Positions 24,421-33,220 of a stretch of 64,000 nt of DNA are shown in pieces. Each line of letters begins with the position of its first letter. Positions within the stretch are counted from its first letter, which is position 1. The notes below the pieces were generated by a model that ran no database searches, was not told where the DNA came from, and saw nothing but the letters and a program-made list of their open reading frames with translations. The stretch comes from Streptomyces sp. NBC_01723 (lineage in GTDB: Bacteria > Actinomycetota > Actinomycetes > Streptomycetales > Streptomycetaceae), in assembly GCF_036246005.1 (NCBI RefSeq), contig NZ_CP109171.1:3646001-3710000 (forward strand). Reading direction: 5' to 3'. The position numbers and the translations under genes are program-made.

Positions 24421-25686
24421 CTACTCCGCGCTGCCCACCCGCATCGCGGTCGCCTGTATCTGGGCGAGCACCTCCTGGGGGCTGCCGCCGGGGGCGACCG
24501 CCTGGCCGATCCGCTTCTTGACGTCCGCGCTGACCGAGGCCCAGGAGGTCTTGCCGACCGGGTACAGCTCGGAGAGCAGCAGTTCGTCCAGGAACGGCTT
24601 GAGGTTCCTGTCCTCGGCCGCGGTGCTCATGACCTGGGACGCGGAGGTGGTCACCGGCAGCAGGTCGTACTCGCGGGAGAAGTCGAGGACGTTCTCGTCG
24701 CTGTAGACGAAGTCGAGGAAGTCGCCGATCTCCTCCTGGTGGCCGTTCTTCTTGAAGGCCGTCATCCAGTCGGACACACCGAGCGTGTTCTGGCTCTCCC
24801 CGTCGGCGCCGGGGGTCGTCACCATGCCGTACTTCACGCCCTTGTCGGAGGCCATCTTCATCAGCGAGGGGTGGCCGTTGAGCATGCCGACGTCGCCGTT
24901 GGCGAAGGCGGCGAAGGCGGCGGCGCGGTTGAGCTTGCCGGGGGCGACCGGGCCGGTGAGCCCCTTGGCGACCAGTTCGTCGCGCAGCCAGGTGAACGTG
25001 GTGACGTTCTGCGGCGAGTCGACGGAGTACGTGCCGAGGTCGTCGGTGTAGCCGCCCCCGCCGCTGAGCATCCACTGCATGGTCTCCGCCTGCGCCTCCT
25101 CGGCGCCCAGCGGCAGGGCGTACGGGTACTTCACGCCCTTCGCGTCGAGCGCCTCGGCGGCGTCGGCGAGGTCGTCCCAGGACTTGGGCGGGGTGACGCC
25201 GGCCTCGGCGAAGAGGGTCTTGTTGTAGAAGAGCACGCGGGTGGAGGCCGCGAAGGGCAGCCCGTACTGGACCCCGTTGACCTGGCCGGCGCCCGCGAGC
25301 TGGGAGACGAAGCCGGCCTGGACCGGGATCGAGAGCACGTCGTCGGCGGCGTAGAGCAGGTCCTTGTCCGCGTAGTCGGAGTACGCGCCGATCTGCGCCA
25401 TGTCGGGCGCCTCACCGGCGTCGACCATCTCCCGGACCTTCCGGTCGACGTCGTTCCAGGAGTAGACGTCCACCTCCACGTGCACGTCGGGGTTCTTGGC
25501 CTCGTAGGACTTGACCAGCTCGTCCCAGTAGTTCTGGGAGCTGTTGTCCTTGCTGTCGCCGTAGTCGGCGGCGACCAGCTTCAGAGTCACCTCGCCGGAG
25601 TCGCCGGTGAGGCCGCAGCCGCCGAGGACCGCCGTCATGCCCAGTGCGGACACCACCGCGATCGTTCCTGTCCTACGCCGCTGCAC
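24421..25686 (-). CDS. ABC transporter sugar-binding lipoprotein (orphan)
   Basis: The 421-aa family 1 extracellular solute-binding protein starts at GTG 25684-25686, with GGGGA five bases before it. The lipoprotein signal is TGTIAVVSALGMTAVLGGC, so it should be anchored outside the membrane. Family features are VNGVQYGLPFAASTRVLFYNK, PKSWDDLADAAEAL, FANGDVGMLNGHPSL and a C-terminal ASVSADVKKRIGQAV. No permease or ATPase genes accompany it, so it must use components encoded elsewhere. It is divergent from nagK-nagA across a DasR-type operator. That suggests an amino-sugar or chito-oligosaccharide ligand, but this is inference. Confidence 0.88.
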   Translation of the reverse strand: MQRRRTGTIAVVSALGMTAVLGGCGLTGDSGEVTLKLVAADYGDSKDNSSQNYWDELVKSYEAKNPDVHVEVDVYSWNDVDRKVREMVDAGEAPDMAQIGAYSDYADKDLLYAADDVLSIPVQAGFVSQLAGAGQVNGVQYGLPFAASTRVLFYNKTLFAEAGVTPPKSWDDLADAAEALDAKGVKYPYALPLGAEEAQAETMQWMLSGGGGYTDDLGTYSVDSPQNVTTFTWLRDELVAKGLTGPVAPGKLNRAAAFAAFANGDVGMLNGHPSLMKMASDKGVKYGMVTTPGADGESQNTLGVSDWMTAFKKNGHQEEIGDFLDFVYSDENVLDFSREYDLLPVTTSASQVMSTAAEDRNLKPFLDELLLSELYPVGKTSWASVSADVKKRIGQAVAPGGSPQEVLAQIQATAMRVGSAE

Positions 25687-25723
25687 CTGAATCCCCAACC
25701 CTGTGCCTGTTCGTTTAACGGAT

Positions 25724-25739
25724 TAAGGTCTACACCACG
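25724..25739. promoter_or_regulatory. Weak second dre-like site
   Basis: The core AGGTCTACACCA (25726-25737) matches 10 of 12 positions of the dre core TGGTCTAGACCA. It lies on the lipoprotein side of the stronger site, 3 bp away. Overall match to the 16-mer is only 10 of 16. Confidence 0.35.
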
Positions 25740-25741
25740 GC

Positions 25742-25757
25742 AGTGGACTAGACCTCT
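25742..25757. promoter_or_regulatory. DasR-responsive element (dre)
   Basis: AGTGGACTAGACCTCT matches 12 of 16 positions of the dre consensus ACTGGTCTAGACCAGT. It sits 28 bp upstream of nagK and about 55 bp upstream of the divergent lipoprotein gene, overlapping the expected nagK -35 region. DasR, a GntR regulator released by glucosamine 6-phosphate, is known to control nagKA in S. coelicolor. Confidence 0.72.
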
Positions 25758-25784
25758 CCCGGGTCAACGGGCCACACTGTCCCC

Positions 25785-26756
25785 GTGAGACATGTCATCG
25801 CCCTCGATGTGGGCGGCACCGGGATGAAGGCCGCCCTCGTCGGGTCCGGGGGCGAGCTGCTGCACCGGGCCCGCCGGGCCACCGGCCGCGAGCGCGGGCC
25901 CGAGGCGGTGGTCGCGGGCATCCTCGACTTCGCCGCCGAACTGCGCGCCCACGGCGCCGACCGGTTCGGCGAGCCCGCCCGCGCGGCCGGCGTGGCCGTC
26001 CCCGGCATCATCGACGAGGAGCACGGCACCGCCGTGTACGCGGCCAACCTCGGCTGGCGCGACGTACCCCTGCGGGCCCTGCTCGGCGACCGGCTCGGCG
26101 CCGTCCCCGTCGCCCTCGGCCACGACGTGCGCGCCGGCGGGCTCGCCGAGGGACGGATCGGGGCCGGACAGGGCGCCGACCGGTTCCTGTTCGTGCCGCT
26201 GGGCACCGGCATCGCGGGCGCCATCGGCATCGACGGCCGGGTGGAGTCGGGCGCCCACGGCTTCGCGGGCGAGATCGGCCACGTCGTCGTGCGGCCCGGC
26301 GGCATCCCGTGTCCGTGCGGGCAGCGCGGCTGCCTGGAGCGGTTCGCGTCCGCGTCGGCGGTCAGCCAGGCGTGGGCCGCGGCCTGCGGCGACCCGGCCG
26401 CGGACGCCGCCGACTGCGCCAAGGCCGTCGAGTCGGGCGACGCCCGCGCGCTCGCGGTCTGGCAGGACGCCGTGGACGCGCTGGCTGACGGACTGGTCAC
26501 CGCGCTCACTCTGCTGGACCCGCGCGTCCTGATCATCGGTGGCGGCCTCGCCGAGGCGGGGGAAACCTTGTTCACACCGCTGCGGGACGCCGTGCGGCGG
26601 CGCGTCACCTTCCAGAAGCTGCCGGAGATCGTCCCCGCGGCGCTGGGGGACACCGCCGGCTGCCTGGGTGCCGGGCTGCTCGCCTGGGACCTGCTCGACA
26701 CCGAACCGACCGGCACCACCCCCACGACCGCGACTCCCCCGGAGGTAACCACCTGA
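25785..26756 (+). CDS. nagK: N-acetylglucosamine kinase (ROK family)
   Basis: The 323-aa ROK kinase phosphorylates GlcNAc to GlcNAc 6-phosphate in the cytoplasm. Features are the ATP-binding VIALDVGGTGMKAALV, VAVPGIIDEEHGTAVYAANLGW, the FVPLGTGIAGAIGIDG loop, the EIGHVVV substrate motif and the ROK zinc motif CPCGQRGCLE. GTG 25785 lies about 7 nt after a CACACT -10-like box, so the mRNA may be leaderless. Its TGA overlaps the nagA ATG by one base, so the two are coupled. Assignment as nagK rather than a glucokinase rests on the nagA partner and the dre site. Confidence 0.9.
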   Translation: MRHVIALDVGGTGMKAALVGSGGELLHRARRATGRERGPEAVVAGILDFAAELRAHGADRFGEPARAAGVAVPGIIDEEHGTAVYAANLGWRDVPLRALLGDRLGAVPVALGHDVRAGGLAEGRIGAGQGADRFLFVPLGTGIAGAIGIDGRVESGAHGFAGEIGHVVVRPGGIPCPCGQRGCLERFASASAVSQAWAAACGDPAADAADCAKAVESGDARALAVWQDAVDALADGLVTALTLLDPRVLIIGGGLAEAGETLFTPLRDAVRRRVTFQKLPEIVPAALGDTAGCLGAGLLAWDLLDTEPTGTTPTTATPPEVTT

Positions 26757-27901
26757 TGGCCCCAAGCAAGGTTCTCGCCGGTGCCCGGGTGGTACTGCCC
26801 ACCGGGACCGTGGACGACGGCCGCGTGATCGTCGAAGGCACCCGGATCGCGGACACGGCGCCCCCCGGCGCGGAAGTGCTCGACCTGTCGGGCCACTGGG
26901 TGGTGCCCGGCTTCGTCGACATCCACAACCACGGCGGCGGCGGCGCCTCCTTCACCGGCGGCACGCCCGAGGACATCCTCAAGGGCGTCGAGACCCACCG
27001 CCGGCACGGCACCACCACGGTGGTCGCCTCCGCCGTCACCGGCGACCTGGACTTCCTCGCCCGGCGCGCCGGGGTGCTCGCCGAGCTGGCCCAGCAGGGC
27101 GACATCGCCGGCATCCACTTCGAGGGGCCGTTCATCTCCCCGTGCCGCAAGGGCGCGCACGACGAGCAGCTGCTGCGGTACCCCGATCCGGCCGAGGTCC
27201 GCAAGCTGGTCGACGCCGCCCACGGACACGCGAAGATGGTGACGCTGGCCACCGAGCTGCCGGGCGGTCTGGACTCCGTACGGCTGCTCGTGGAGCACGG
27301 CGTGATCGCGGCGGTCGGGCACACGGACGCCACGTACGAGCAGACGGTCCAGGCCATCGACGCGGGCGCCACGGTCGCCACCCACCTCTTCAACGCGATG
27401 CCGCCGATGGGCCACCGCTCCCCCGGCCCGATCGCCGCGCTCCTGGAGGACGAGCGGATCACCGTCGAGCTGATCAACGACGGCACGCACCTGCACCCGG
27501 CCTCACTCCAGCTGGCCTTCCACCACGCGGGCGCGGACCGGGTCGCCTTCATCACGGACGCGATGGACGCGGCCGGCTTCGGCGACGGCCGCTATCTGCT
27601 CGGCCCGATGGAGGTCGAGGTCGCGGACGGGGTGGCCCGGCTGGTGGAGGGCGGCTCGATCGCGGGCTCCACGCTGACCCTGGACCGCGCCTTCAAGCGG
27701 GCGGTGACGGTCGACGGGCTGCCCGTCGGGGACGTCGTCACGGCGATCTCCGCCAACCCGGCCCGGCTGCTCGGCCTCGGCGACCGGATCGGCTCCCTGG
27801 AGCCCGGCAGGGACGCCGACCTGGTGGTGCTGGACGACGCCTTCGACGTGCGGGGCGTGATGCGGCACGGCGCCTGGGTGGTCGAGCCCCAACTGGGCTG
27901 A
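26756..27901 (+). CDS. nagA: N-acetylglucosamine-6-phosphate deacetylase
   Basis: The 381-aa amidohydrolase converts GlcNAc 6-phosphate to glucosamine 6-phosphate, the DasR effector. Metal-binding and substrate motifs are VDIHNHGGGG, HFEGPFISP, VGHTDATYEQ, THLFNAMPPMGHRSPG and FITDAMDAAG, ending in ANPARLLGLGDRIGSLEPGRDADLVVLD. ATG 26756 overlaps the nagK stop. It also receives GlcNAc 6-phosphate from MurQ, so this operon and murQ converge on the same recycling route. Confidence 0.94.
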   Translation: MAPSKVLAGARVVLPTGTVDDGRVIVEGTRIADTAPPGAEVLDLSGHWVVPGFVDIHNHGGGGASFTGGTPEDILKGVETHRRHGTTTVVASAVTGDLDFLARRAGVLAELAQQGDIAGIHFEGPFISPCRKGAHDEQLLRYPDPAEVRKLVDAAHGHAKMVTLATELPGGLDSVRLLVEHGVIAAVGHTDATYEQTVQAIDAGATVATHLFNAMPPMGHRSPGPIAALLEDERITVELINDGTHLHPASLQLAFHHAGADRVAFITDAMDAAGFGDGRYLLGPMEVEVADGVARLVEGGSIAGSTLTLDRAFKRAVTVDGLPVGDVVTAISANPARLLGLGDRIGSLEPGRDADLVVLDDAFDVRGVMRHGAWVVEPQLG

Positions 27902-28006
27902 TCCGACGGGGGGACTGGGCCGACCGCCGTCCGTTTGGCATGATCGTGTCTTCGGAAAACATCTCCGGGACACACGGCCGGAGGCGATCGGGGGAGGTCG
28001 GTACCG

Positions 28007-28939
28007 GTGATCCTCACCGTCACGCTCAACACCGCTCTCGACATCACCTACCGGGTCCGGTCCCTGCGGCCGCACGCGTCCCACCGGGTCACCGACGTGA
28101 CGGAGCGGGCCGGCGGCAAGGGGCTGAACGTGGCCCGGGTGCTGGCGGCCCTCGGGCACGAGGTGACGGTCACCGGTTTCGCGGGCGGCACCACCGGCGG
28201 CGTCGTACGCGACGGGCTGGCCGGCGTGCGCGGGGTGGCCGACGCGCTGGTGCCGGTCGCCGGGGCCACCCGGCGCACCATCGCCGTCGTCGACGAACGC
28301 ACCGGCGACACCACCCAGCTCAACGAACCGGGCCCGGCCGTCGCACCCGCCGAGTGGAACGCCTTCCAGGACACGTACGAGGAACTGCTCGCCGGCGCCT
28401 CCGCGGTGGCGCTGTGCGGCAGCCTGCCGCCGGGCGTCCCGGTGGGCGCCTACGCCGGTCTGGTGCGGTCCGCGCGCGCGGCGGGCGTGCCGGTGCTGCT
28501 CGACACCAGCGGGGAGCCGCTGCGGCGGGGCGTCGCCGCCCGGCCGGACCTGATCAAGCCGAACGCCGACGAACTGGCCGAGCTGACCGGCTCGCACGAG
28601 CCGCTGCGGGCCACCCAGGCGGCCCGGCGCCGCGGCGCCCGCTCGGTGATCGCCTCGCTGGGCGCCGAGGGGCTGCTCGCGGTGACCCCGGAGGGCCGCT
28701 GGCGGGCCGCGCCGCCCGCCCACGCGCACGGCAACCCGACCGGCGCGGGCGACTCGGCGGTCGCGGGCCTGCTCTCCGGCCTGGTCGAGCACCTGCCCTG
28801 GCCGGACCGGCTGGCCCGCGCGGTCGCCCTGTCCGCAGCGACGGTCCTCGCCCCGGTGGCCGGCGAGTTCGACCGGGCGGCGTACGAGGAGCTGATCGGG
28901 CGGGGGGTCGCGGTGACGGCGGAGGCGGGCGCGGCGTGA
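28007..28939 (+). CDS. PfkB-type hexose kinase (1-phosphofructokinase family)
   Basis: The 310-aa ribokinase-fold enzyme belongs to the 1-phosphofructokinase/tagatose-6-phosphate kinase group. Evidence: MILTVTLNTALDITYRV at the N-terminus, ERAGGKGLNVARVLAALG, CGSLPPGVPVGAYAGLV, LIKPNADELAELTG and the PfkB anion hole PTGAGDSAVAGLLSGL. GTG 28007 follows GGGGAGG. It is 105 bp beyond nagA with its own promoter-like region, so it may be independent. The substrate is uncertain: fructose 1-phosphate, tagatose 6-phosphate or another sugar. A short hairpin CCCCC-GA-GGGGG (28941-28952) separates it from the convergent gene. Confidence 0.85.
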   Translation: MILTVTLNTALDITYRVRSLRPHASHRVTDVTERAGGKGLNVARVLAALGHEVTVTGFAGGTTGGVVRDGLAGVRGVADALVPVAGATRRTIAVVDERTGDTTQLNEPGPAVAPAEWNAFQDTYEELLAGASAVALCGSLPPGVPVGAYAGLVRSARAAGVPVLLDTSGEPLRRGVAARPDLIKPNADELAELTGSHEPLRATQAARRRGARSVIASLGAEGLLAVTPEGRWRAAPPAHAHGNPTGAGDSAVAGLLSGLVEHLPWPDRLARAVALSAATVLAPVAGEFDRAAYEELIGRGVAVTAEAGAA

Positions 28940-28955
28940 TCCCCCGAGGGGGCGG

Positions 28956-29912
28956 CTAGTCGGTCGAGAGCGAGAACTGGTCGAAGGCCACGTCGCACTT
29001 GTTGCCCTCGTTGCACGCGAGCTCAATCGTGTTGGTGCCCTTGGTGAGGTTCACGTTGGCCCAGGTGGTCTGCCAGCCCTTTTCCCAGTCGCCCTGAGGC
29101 GTGCCGCCGAAGTTCTTCATGTTCAGCGGGCGCGAGCTGGCCTTCCCGTTGATCACCAGAGTGGCGTCGGCGTCCACCCCGGGGATGCCATAGCGCACGT
29201 TCAGGCGGTAGCTGCCGGCCTTCTCGATGCCGTTGACGGTCCAGGTGACCTTGGCGCCGACCTGGTTGAAGCCCGTGACGTAGACACCGCCGTCGGCCTC
29301 CGCGCCCTTGACGTCCGAGGCGGTGGTCACCCCGGGTGACAGGCGCAGGGTCTTCGCGTCGACCCCGGGAAGCTCGACCTCCTCCTCCGCCCCGTCGCTC
29401 GCGGACGCGCTCGGCTCGGTGGTCTGGGACTGGCCGGCGGTGGGGTCGCCGCCCGCCTCGTCGCCGCCCTTGTCGTCGTCCGAGCCGCTGCTCGTCATGG
29501 CGACGGCGATGCCGATCACCACGGCGGCGACCACGGCGACCGCGCCGATCAGCAGGCCCTTGGTGTTGGGGCCGCGGCGTCCGCCGCCCCCGCCGTGCCC
29601 GGACTGCTGGGAGCCGGTGTGAGAACCGCCACCCCCGCCGGGGAACGTCTCCGGCGCGGCGTAATGCGCGTTCGGCTGCCCGTAGGCGCCCTGCTGCGGC
29701 GGGGCGGCCTGGCCGTGGGCGGCGGTCTGGACGCCCTGGTGCTGTGGCGCCCCGTACTGCCGTGTACCGACGGGACGCACCCGGTTGACGGAGTTCGGGT
29801 AGCCGTAGCCACCGGACGGCGGCTGGGCCCCGTTGGCCTGCCCGTCGGCGTAGAGATAGCCGAAGGGGTCGTCGTCCTCGGGCGTGCTCGCGCCGTTGTT
29901 GCCGGGCGTCAT
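28956..29912 (-). CDS. Membrane-anchored protein with C-terminal CBM35/CBM6-like domain
   Basis: The 318-aa protein has three parts. Residues 1-115 are a low-complexity Gly/Gln/Pro/Tyr-rich cytoplasmic segment; one transmembrane helix follows at about 119-140 (LLIGAVAVVAAVVIGIAVAM); then an acidic Asp/Ser/Thr linker. The extracellular residues ~195-318 resemble a beta-sandwich carbohydrate-binding module: GGVYVTGFNQVGAKVTWTV, AGSYRLNVRYGIPG, WANVNLTKGTNTIEL and the closing VAFDQFSL. ATG 29910-29912 follows AGGAG by 8 nt. It is downstream of and on the same strand as cdgB. The ligand is unknown; a cell-wall glycan role is plausible. Confidence 0.75.
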   Translation of the reverse strand: MTPGNNGASTPEDDDPFGYLYADGQANGAQPPSGGYGYPNSVNRVRPVGTRQYGAPQHQGVQTAAHGQAAPPQQGAYGQPNAHYAAPETFPGGGGGSHTGSQQSGHGGGGGRRGPNTKGLLIGAVAVVAAVVIGIAVAMTSSGSDDDKGGDEAGGDPTAGQSQTTEPSASASDGAEEEVELPGVDAKTLRLSPGVTTASDVKGAEADGGVYVTGFNQVGAKVTWTVNGIEKAGSYRLNVRYGIPGVDADATLVINGKASSRPLNMKNFGGTPQGDWEKGWQTTWANVNLTKGTNTIELACNEGNKCDVAFDQFSLSTD

Positions 29913-30029
29913 CCCTTGGTCTCCTAACCAGATGCGGTGCGTTGCGGTACAGGTGTGAGATGGCGAGCCTACCCGCTCGAGCTGACCCAAACGGGTGACT
30001 CAGACCGCATCAGCGCGCTGACCTGGTGA

Positions 30030-31694
30030 TCATCCGGCTCGGCGGTGCTGTTTGGGACGAGATCGTTTCTCGACGTACATCCGTTCGTCAGCTGACTTCA
30101 ACACCTCGTCCGCCGTCATGCCGCAGTGTGCCCATCCGATGCCGAAACTGGCGCCCACGCGGACGGCCCGGCCCTCGGCCCGGATCGGCTGGATGATCTC
30201 GTTGCGCAGGCGTACGGCGAGGTCCTGGGCGTCGGCGCGGCCGAGACCGTTGGCGAGGATCACGAACTCGTCGCCGCCGAGCCGGGCCACCGTGTCGCCG
30301 TCGCGGACGCCGCCGCCGAGCCGGCGGGCGACCTCGATGAGCACGGCGTCACCCGCGTTGTGCCCGAACCGGTCGTTGATCGACTTGAAGCCGTCCAGGT
30401 CGCAGAAGAGGACCGCGAGGCCCTTGGTGCCGTCGTCCCGGCCGTCCTCGGGGGCGACCGCGTGCACATGGTGGTCATAGGCCCCGTACGGCTCGGCGGG
30501 CGCGCTGAAGTCGAAGGTGTGGCCGCCGGAGTCGAAGACGGCGGGATGCCCGTAGGCGGCGTCCATCGCGTCGGCGATCGCCGCGTGCGAGGACTGCGGG
30601 CGCTGGCAGAGCCGGGCGGCCAGGCGGGAGCGCAGTTCGGCGGAGTTGGGCAGCCCGGTGAGCGAGTCGTGCGAGGCGCGGTGGGCGAGCTGGAGCTCGC
30701 GGCGCTTGCGTTCCTCTATGTCCTCGACGTGGGTGAGCAGGAAGCGGGGCCCGTCGGCGGCGTCGGCGACGACGCTGTTGCGCAGCGAGACCCAGACGTA
30801 GGTGCCGTCGCGGCGGCCCAGGCGCAGCTCGGCCCGGCCGCCCTCGGCGGAGGTGCGCAGCAGGGTGCCGATGTCCTCGGGGTGGACGAGGTCGGAGAAG
30901 GCGTAGCGGCGCATCGCGGAGGCGGGGCGGCCGAGGAGGCGGCAGAGCGCGTCGTTGGTGCGCAGGATCCGGCCGTGCTGGTCGCCGCCCATCTCGGCGA
31001 TGGCCATGCCGGAGGGGGCGTACTCGAAGGCCTGGCGGAAGCTTTCCTCGCTGGCCCTGAGCGCCTGCTGGTCGCGCTCCAGGCGGACCAGGGCGCGCTG
31101 CATGTTGGAGCGGAGCCGGGCGTTGCTGATGGCGATGGCGGCCTGGAAGGCGTACATCTGCAAAGCCTCGCGGCCCCAGGCGCCGGGGCGGCGGCCGTTG
31201 CGCGGCCGGTCCACGGACAGGACGCCGATCAGCTCGCCGCTGTTGCCGGCGCCCTGCGGGCCGGGCGCGTACATCGGCGCGAAGAGGCGGTCCGAGGGGT
31301 GCCACTCGTCCTCGAAGCGGGGCGCGGGTCCGTCGGTGTACCACTGCGGGACGTCGTCGTCGTCGAGGATCCAGCCCTCGGTGTGCGGTATGAAGATCAG
31401 GTCGCCCCACTGCTCGCCCATGTTCAGGCGCCGGTCCCAGGAGTCGCGGGAGCCCGAGCGGCCGGTGATGAGCGCCTCGGCGGCCGGGTTGCCGGCGAAC
31501 GCGGCGACGACGAGATCGCCGTCGGGGCGGACCAGGTTGACGCAGGCCAGCTCGTACCCCAGGGCCTGGACGACGCCGTCGGCGACGGCCTGCAGGGTGT
31601 CGGCCAGGCTGCGGGCCTTGTTCATGTCGGCCATGGCCTGGTGCAGTTGCCGCAGGGACGCAAGGCGGACATAGGGCTCCGACTCGGTCTCCAT
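30030..31694 (-). CDS. cdgB: GAF-PAS-GGDEF diguanylate cyclase CdgB
   Basis: The 554-aa cytoplasmic enzyme makes cyclic di-GMP from GTP. It has a GAF domain (about 25-200), a short coiled linker, a PAS/PAC domain (about 215-330) and a GGDEF domain (about 340-550). The active site is GGDEF at 473-477, and the inhibitory I-site RxxD is R464-D467, exactly five residues upstream. An insertion of about 55 residues (365-425) lies between DSLTGLPN and the metal-binding DLDGFK. The architecture matches CdgB of S. coelicolor, which controls the switch to sporulation. A BldD-type palindrome lies about 145 bp upstream. Start ATG 31692-31694. Confidence 0.92.
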   Translation of the reverse strand: METESEPYVRLASLRQLHQAMADMNKARSLADTLQAVADGVVQALGYELACVNLVRPDGDLVVAAFAGNPAAEALITGRSGSRDSWDRRLNMGEQWGDLIFIPHTEGWILDDDDVPQWYTDGPAPRFEDEWHPSDRLFAPMYAPGPQGAGNSGELIGVLSVDRPRNGRRPGAWGREALQMYAFQAAIAISNARLRSNMQRALVRLERDQQALRASEESFRQAFEYAPSGMAIAEMGGDQHGRILRTNDALCRLLGRPASAMRRYAFSDLVHPEDIGTLLRTSAEGGRAELRLGRRDGTYVWVSLRNSVVADAADGPRFLLTHVEDIEERKRRELQLAHRASHDSLTGLPNSAELRSRLAARLCQRPQSSHAAIADAMDAAYGHPAVFDSGGHTFDFSAPAEPYGAYDHHVHAVAPEDGRDDGTKGLAVLFCDLDGFKSINDRFGHNAGDAVLIEVARRLGGGVRDGDTVARLGGDEFVILANGLGRADAQDLAVRLRNEIIQPIRAEGRAVRVGASFGIGWAHCGMTADEVLKSADERMYVEKRSRPKQHRRAG

Positions 31695-31834
31695 GCTCGC
31701 CCTCCCCCCGAGACCTCGCAGCGAATCAAGGGATCTCTCCGGCGCCCTTACTGATGGTGCCCTTGCAGGTTCACCGCCACTGAATCACAGCGCGCTCCCC
31801 ACTCGGTACACAGGGTCAACAATTACCGCCCCTT

Positions 31835-31848
31835 GTGACTCAAGTCAC
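31835..31848. promoter_or_regulatory. Candidate BldD box upstream of cdgB
   Basis: GTGACTCAAGTCAC is a palindrome with 6-bp arms around a 2-bp centre and contains GTGA-N6-TCAC, like BldD operators. cdgB is a known BldD target in S. coelicolor. The whole 31695-32007 gap (313 bp, A/T-richer than average) holds no gene; TTGACC-like hexamers around 31816 may mark the cdgB promoter. Confidence 0.55.
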
Positions 31849-32007
31849 AGCGGAAGATGAACAATTGAGTGGAGTTTCTGCGTTTTCCCTGTGCGTTTAC
31901 TGAACGCAAATTTTGTGGCTATGCGCACGTCTCCGTCCGTGGTCCTAGGTCCCGGTTCGGACCGGGGTCCGATGTCCGGCCGAGAGTCCGGAGATTAGCG
32001 TGATGGT

Positions 32008-32607
32008 GTGCCGAATACTCCCTCCCTCACGTCCCATGCGTCCCCCGCGCTCCCGCTGCCGTCGCCCGCCGCCGGGCATGCTGAGGGGGTGAGCAACGAG
32101 GAATTCCGCGCCGCCATGTCCCGGCTGGCCTCGGGCGTGGTCCTGGTGACCGCCCAGGAGCCGCCGCTCGACGCCGACGACCCGCTGGCGCCGGGCGGTG
32201 AGGACGTCGGGATGACGGCCACGGCGTTCATGTCGGTCTCCCTGGATCCGCCGCTGGTCCTGGTCAGCCTGCGGACGGGCTCCCGCATGGACGACCTGCT
32301 CGACGAGCAGCCCCTGTGGGCGGTCTCCGTGCTCTCCGAGAGCCAGCGGCACATCGCCGGCCGCTTCGCGATGAAGGGCCGGATCAGCGACCGCCTCCTC
32401 TTCGCCGACATCCCCTACGTGCGGGGCGGGGCGACCGGGGCGCCGCTTGCCGGGGGCGCCCTGGCCACCCTGGAGTGCCGCACCGAGCAGCGGGTGCCGG
32501 CCGGGGACCACGTGCTGGTCATCGGCCGGGTGCTGACCGCCGCCCTGCCGAGCGCGGACGGGGGGCCGCTGACGTACTTCCGGGGCCGGTACCGGCAGTT
32601 GGGCTGA
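32008..32607 (+). CDS. Flavin reductase family protein
   Basis: The 199-aa protein has the FMN-binding split-barrel of flavin reductases: EFRAAMSRLASGVVLVTA, MTATAFMSVSLDPPLVLVSL, a central WAVSVLSESQRHIAGRFA, and the C-terminal GDHVLVIGRV with LTYFRGRYRQLG. Such proteins reduce free flavin for monooxygenases or act as small oxidoreductases. GTG 32008 is used, with GGAG about 14 nt upstream; GTG 32089 is an alternative that would remove a Pro/Ser-rich, probably disordered lead of 27 residues. It is divergent from cdgB. No monooxygenase partner is adjacent. Confidence 0.87.
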   Translation: MPNTPSLTSHASPALPLPSPAAGHAEGVSNEEFRAAMSRLASGVVLVTAQEPPLDADDPLAPGGEDVGMTATAFMSVSLDPPLVLVSLRTGSRMDDLLDEQPLWAVSVLSESQRHIAGRFAMKGRISDRLLFADIPYVRGGATGAPLAGGALATLECRTEQRVPAGDHVLVIGRVLTAALPSADGGPLTYFRGRYRQLG

Positions 32608-32655
32608 GCCGTAATGCGCTCGCCCGTCCTCGCGCCGCCTGCCTAGGGTGCGCGC

Positions 32656-33126
32656 ATGACGACGCACGCCGGTCTCCGCCTGGAGACGATCACTTCCGCG
32701 AACTTCGAGGCCGCCACCGGCATCCGGGTGCGCCCGGAGCAGGAGTTCGCCGTGGACCCGGTGGTGAAGTCCCTCGCCGAGGCGTACGTGCATCACGGCG
32801 TCGCCTGGCCCCGGCTGATCGTGGACGGCGACCGTCCGGTCGGCTTCCTGATGGCCTTCCTCGACATCGACTGGTACGAGGACGGCAGCGTCCTGCGCTC
32901 GGGCCTGTGGCGGCTGAACATCGCGGCCGGTGAACAGGGCCGAGGCTACGGCCGCTTCGCCGTGGAGTCGGTGGTGGAGGAGATCCGCCGTCGCGGCGGC
33001 AAGGAGTGCTTCGTGACGTGGCATCCGGGCCCGAACGGCCCCGAGGGCTTCTACCTGGGCCTGGGCTTCCGCCCCGACGGGGAGACGAGCGAGGGCGAGA
33101 CGGTGGGCGTGCTGGAGCTGGGCTGA
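32656..33126 (+). CDS. GNAT family N-acetyltransferase
   Basis: The 156-aa protein has a full GNAT fold: VVKSLAEAYVHHG, VDGDRPVGFLMAFLDIDW, the acetyl-CoA loop AAGEQGRGYGRFAVESVV and a C-terminal GPEGFYLGLGFRPDG. It resembles diamine/spermidine acetyltransferases, but substrate prediction is weak. ATG 32656 has TAGGGT ending 6 nt upstream, suggesting a leaderless mRNA. It is followed by the dispersed repeat and hairpin before the convergent arfB gene. Confidence 0.85.
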   Translation: MTTHAGLRLETITSANFEAATGIRVRPEQEFAVDPVVKSLAEAYVHHGVAWPRLIVDGDRPVGFLMAFLDIDWYEDGSVLRSGLWRLNIAAGEQGRGYGRFAVESVVEEIRRRGGKECFVTWHPGPNGPEGFYLGLGFRPDGETSEGETVGVLELG

Positions 33127-33140
33127 AACACCGCGGAACA

Positions 33141-33192
33141 CGCCCCGAAAGGGGCGCGGGGAACCGCGCGCCCAGCCACGACGAACCCGTGG
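33141..33192 (-). repeat. Dispersed Streptomyces intergenic repeat, copy B, with GNRA-capped hairpin
   Basis: Reverse-complement copy of the repeat at 8366-8430. Here it includes CGCCCC-GAAA-GGGGCG (33141-33156), a stable hairpin with a GNRA tetraloop, between the convergent GNAT and arfB ends. It is probably a bidirectional terminator. Confidence 0.72.
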
Positions 33193-33220
33193 ACAGCCAC
33201 AACGGGAACCCCCGCGTCGG

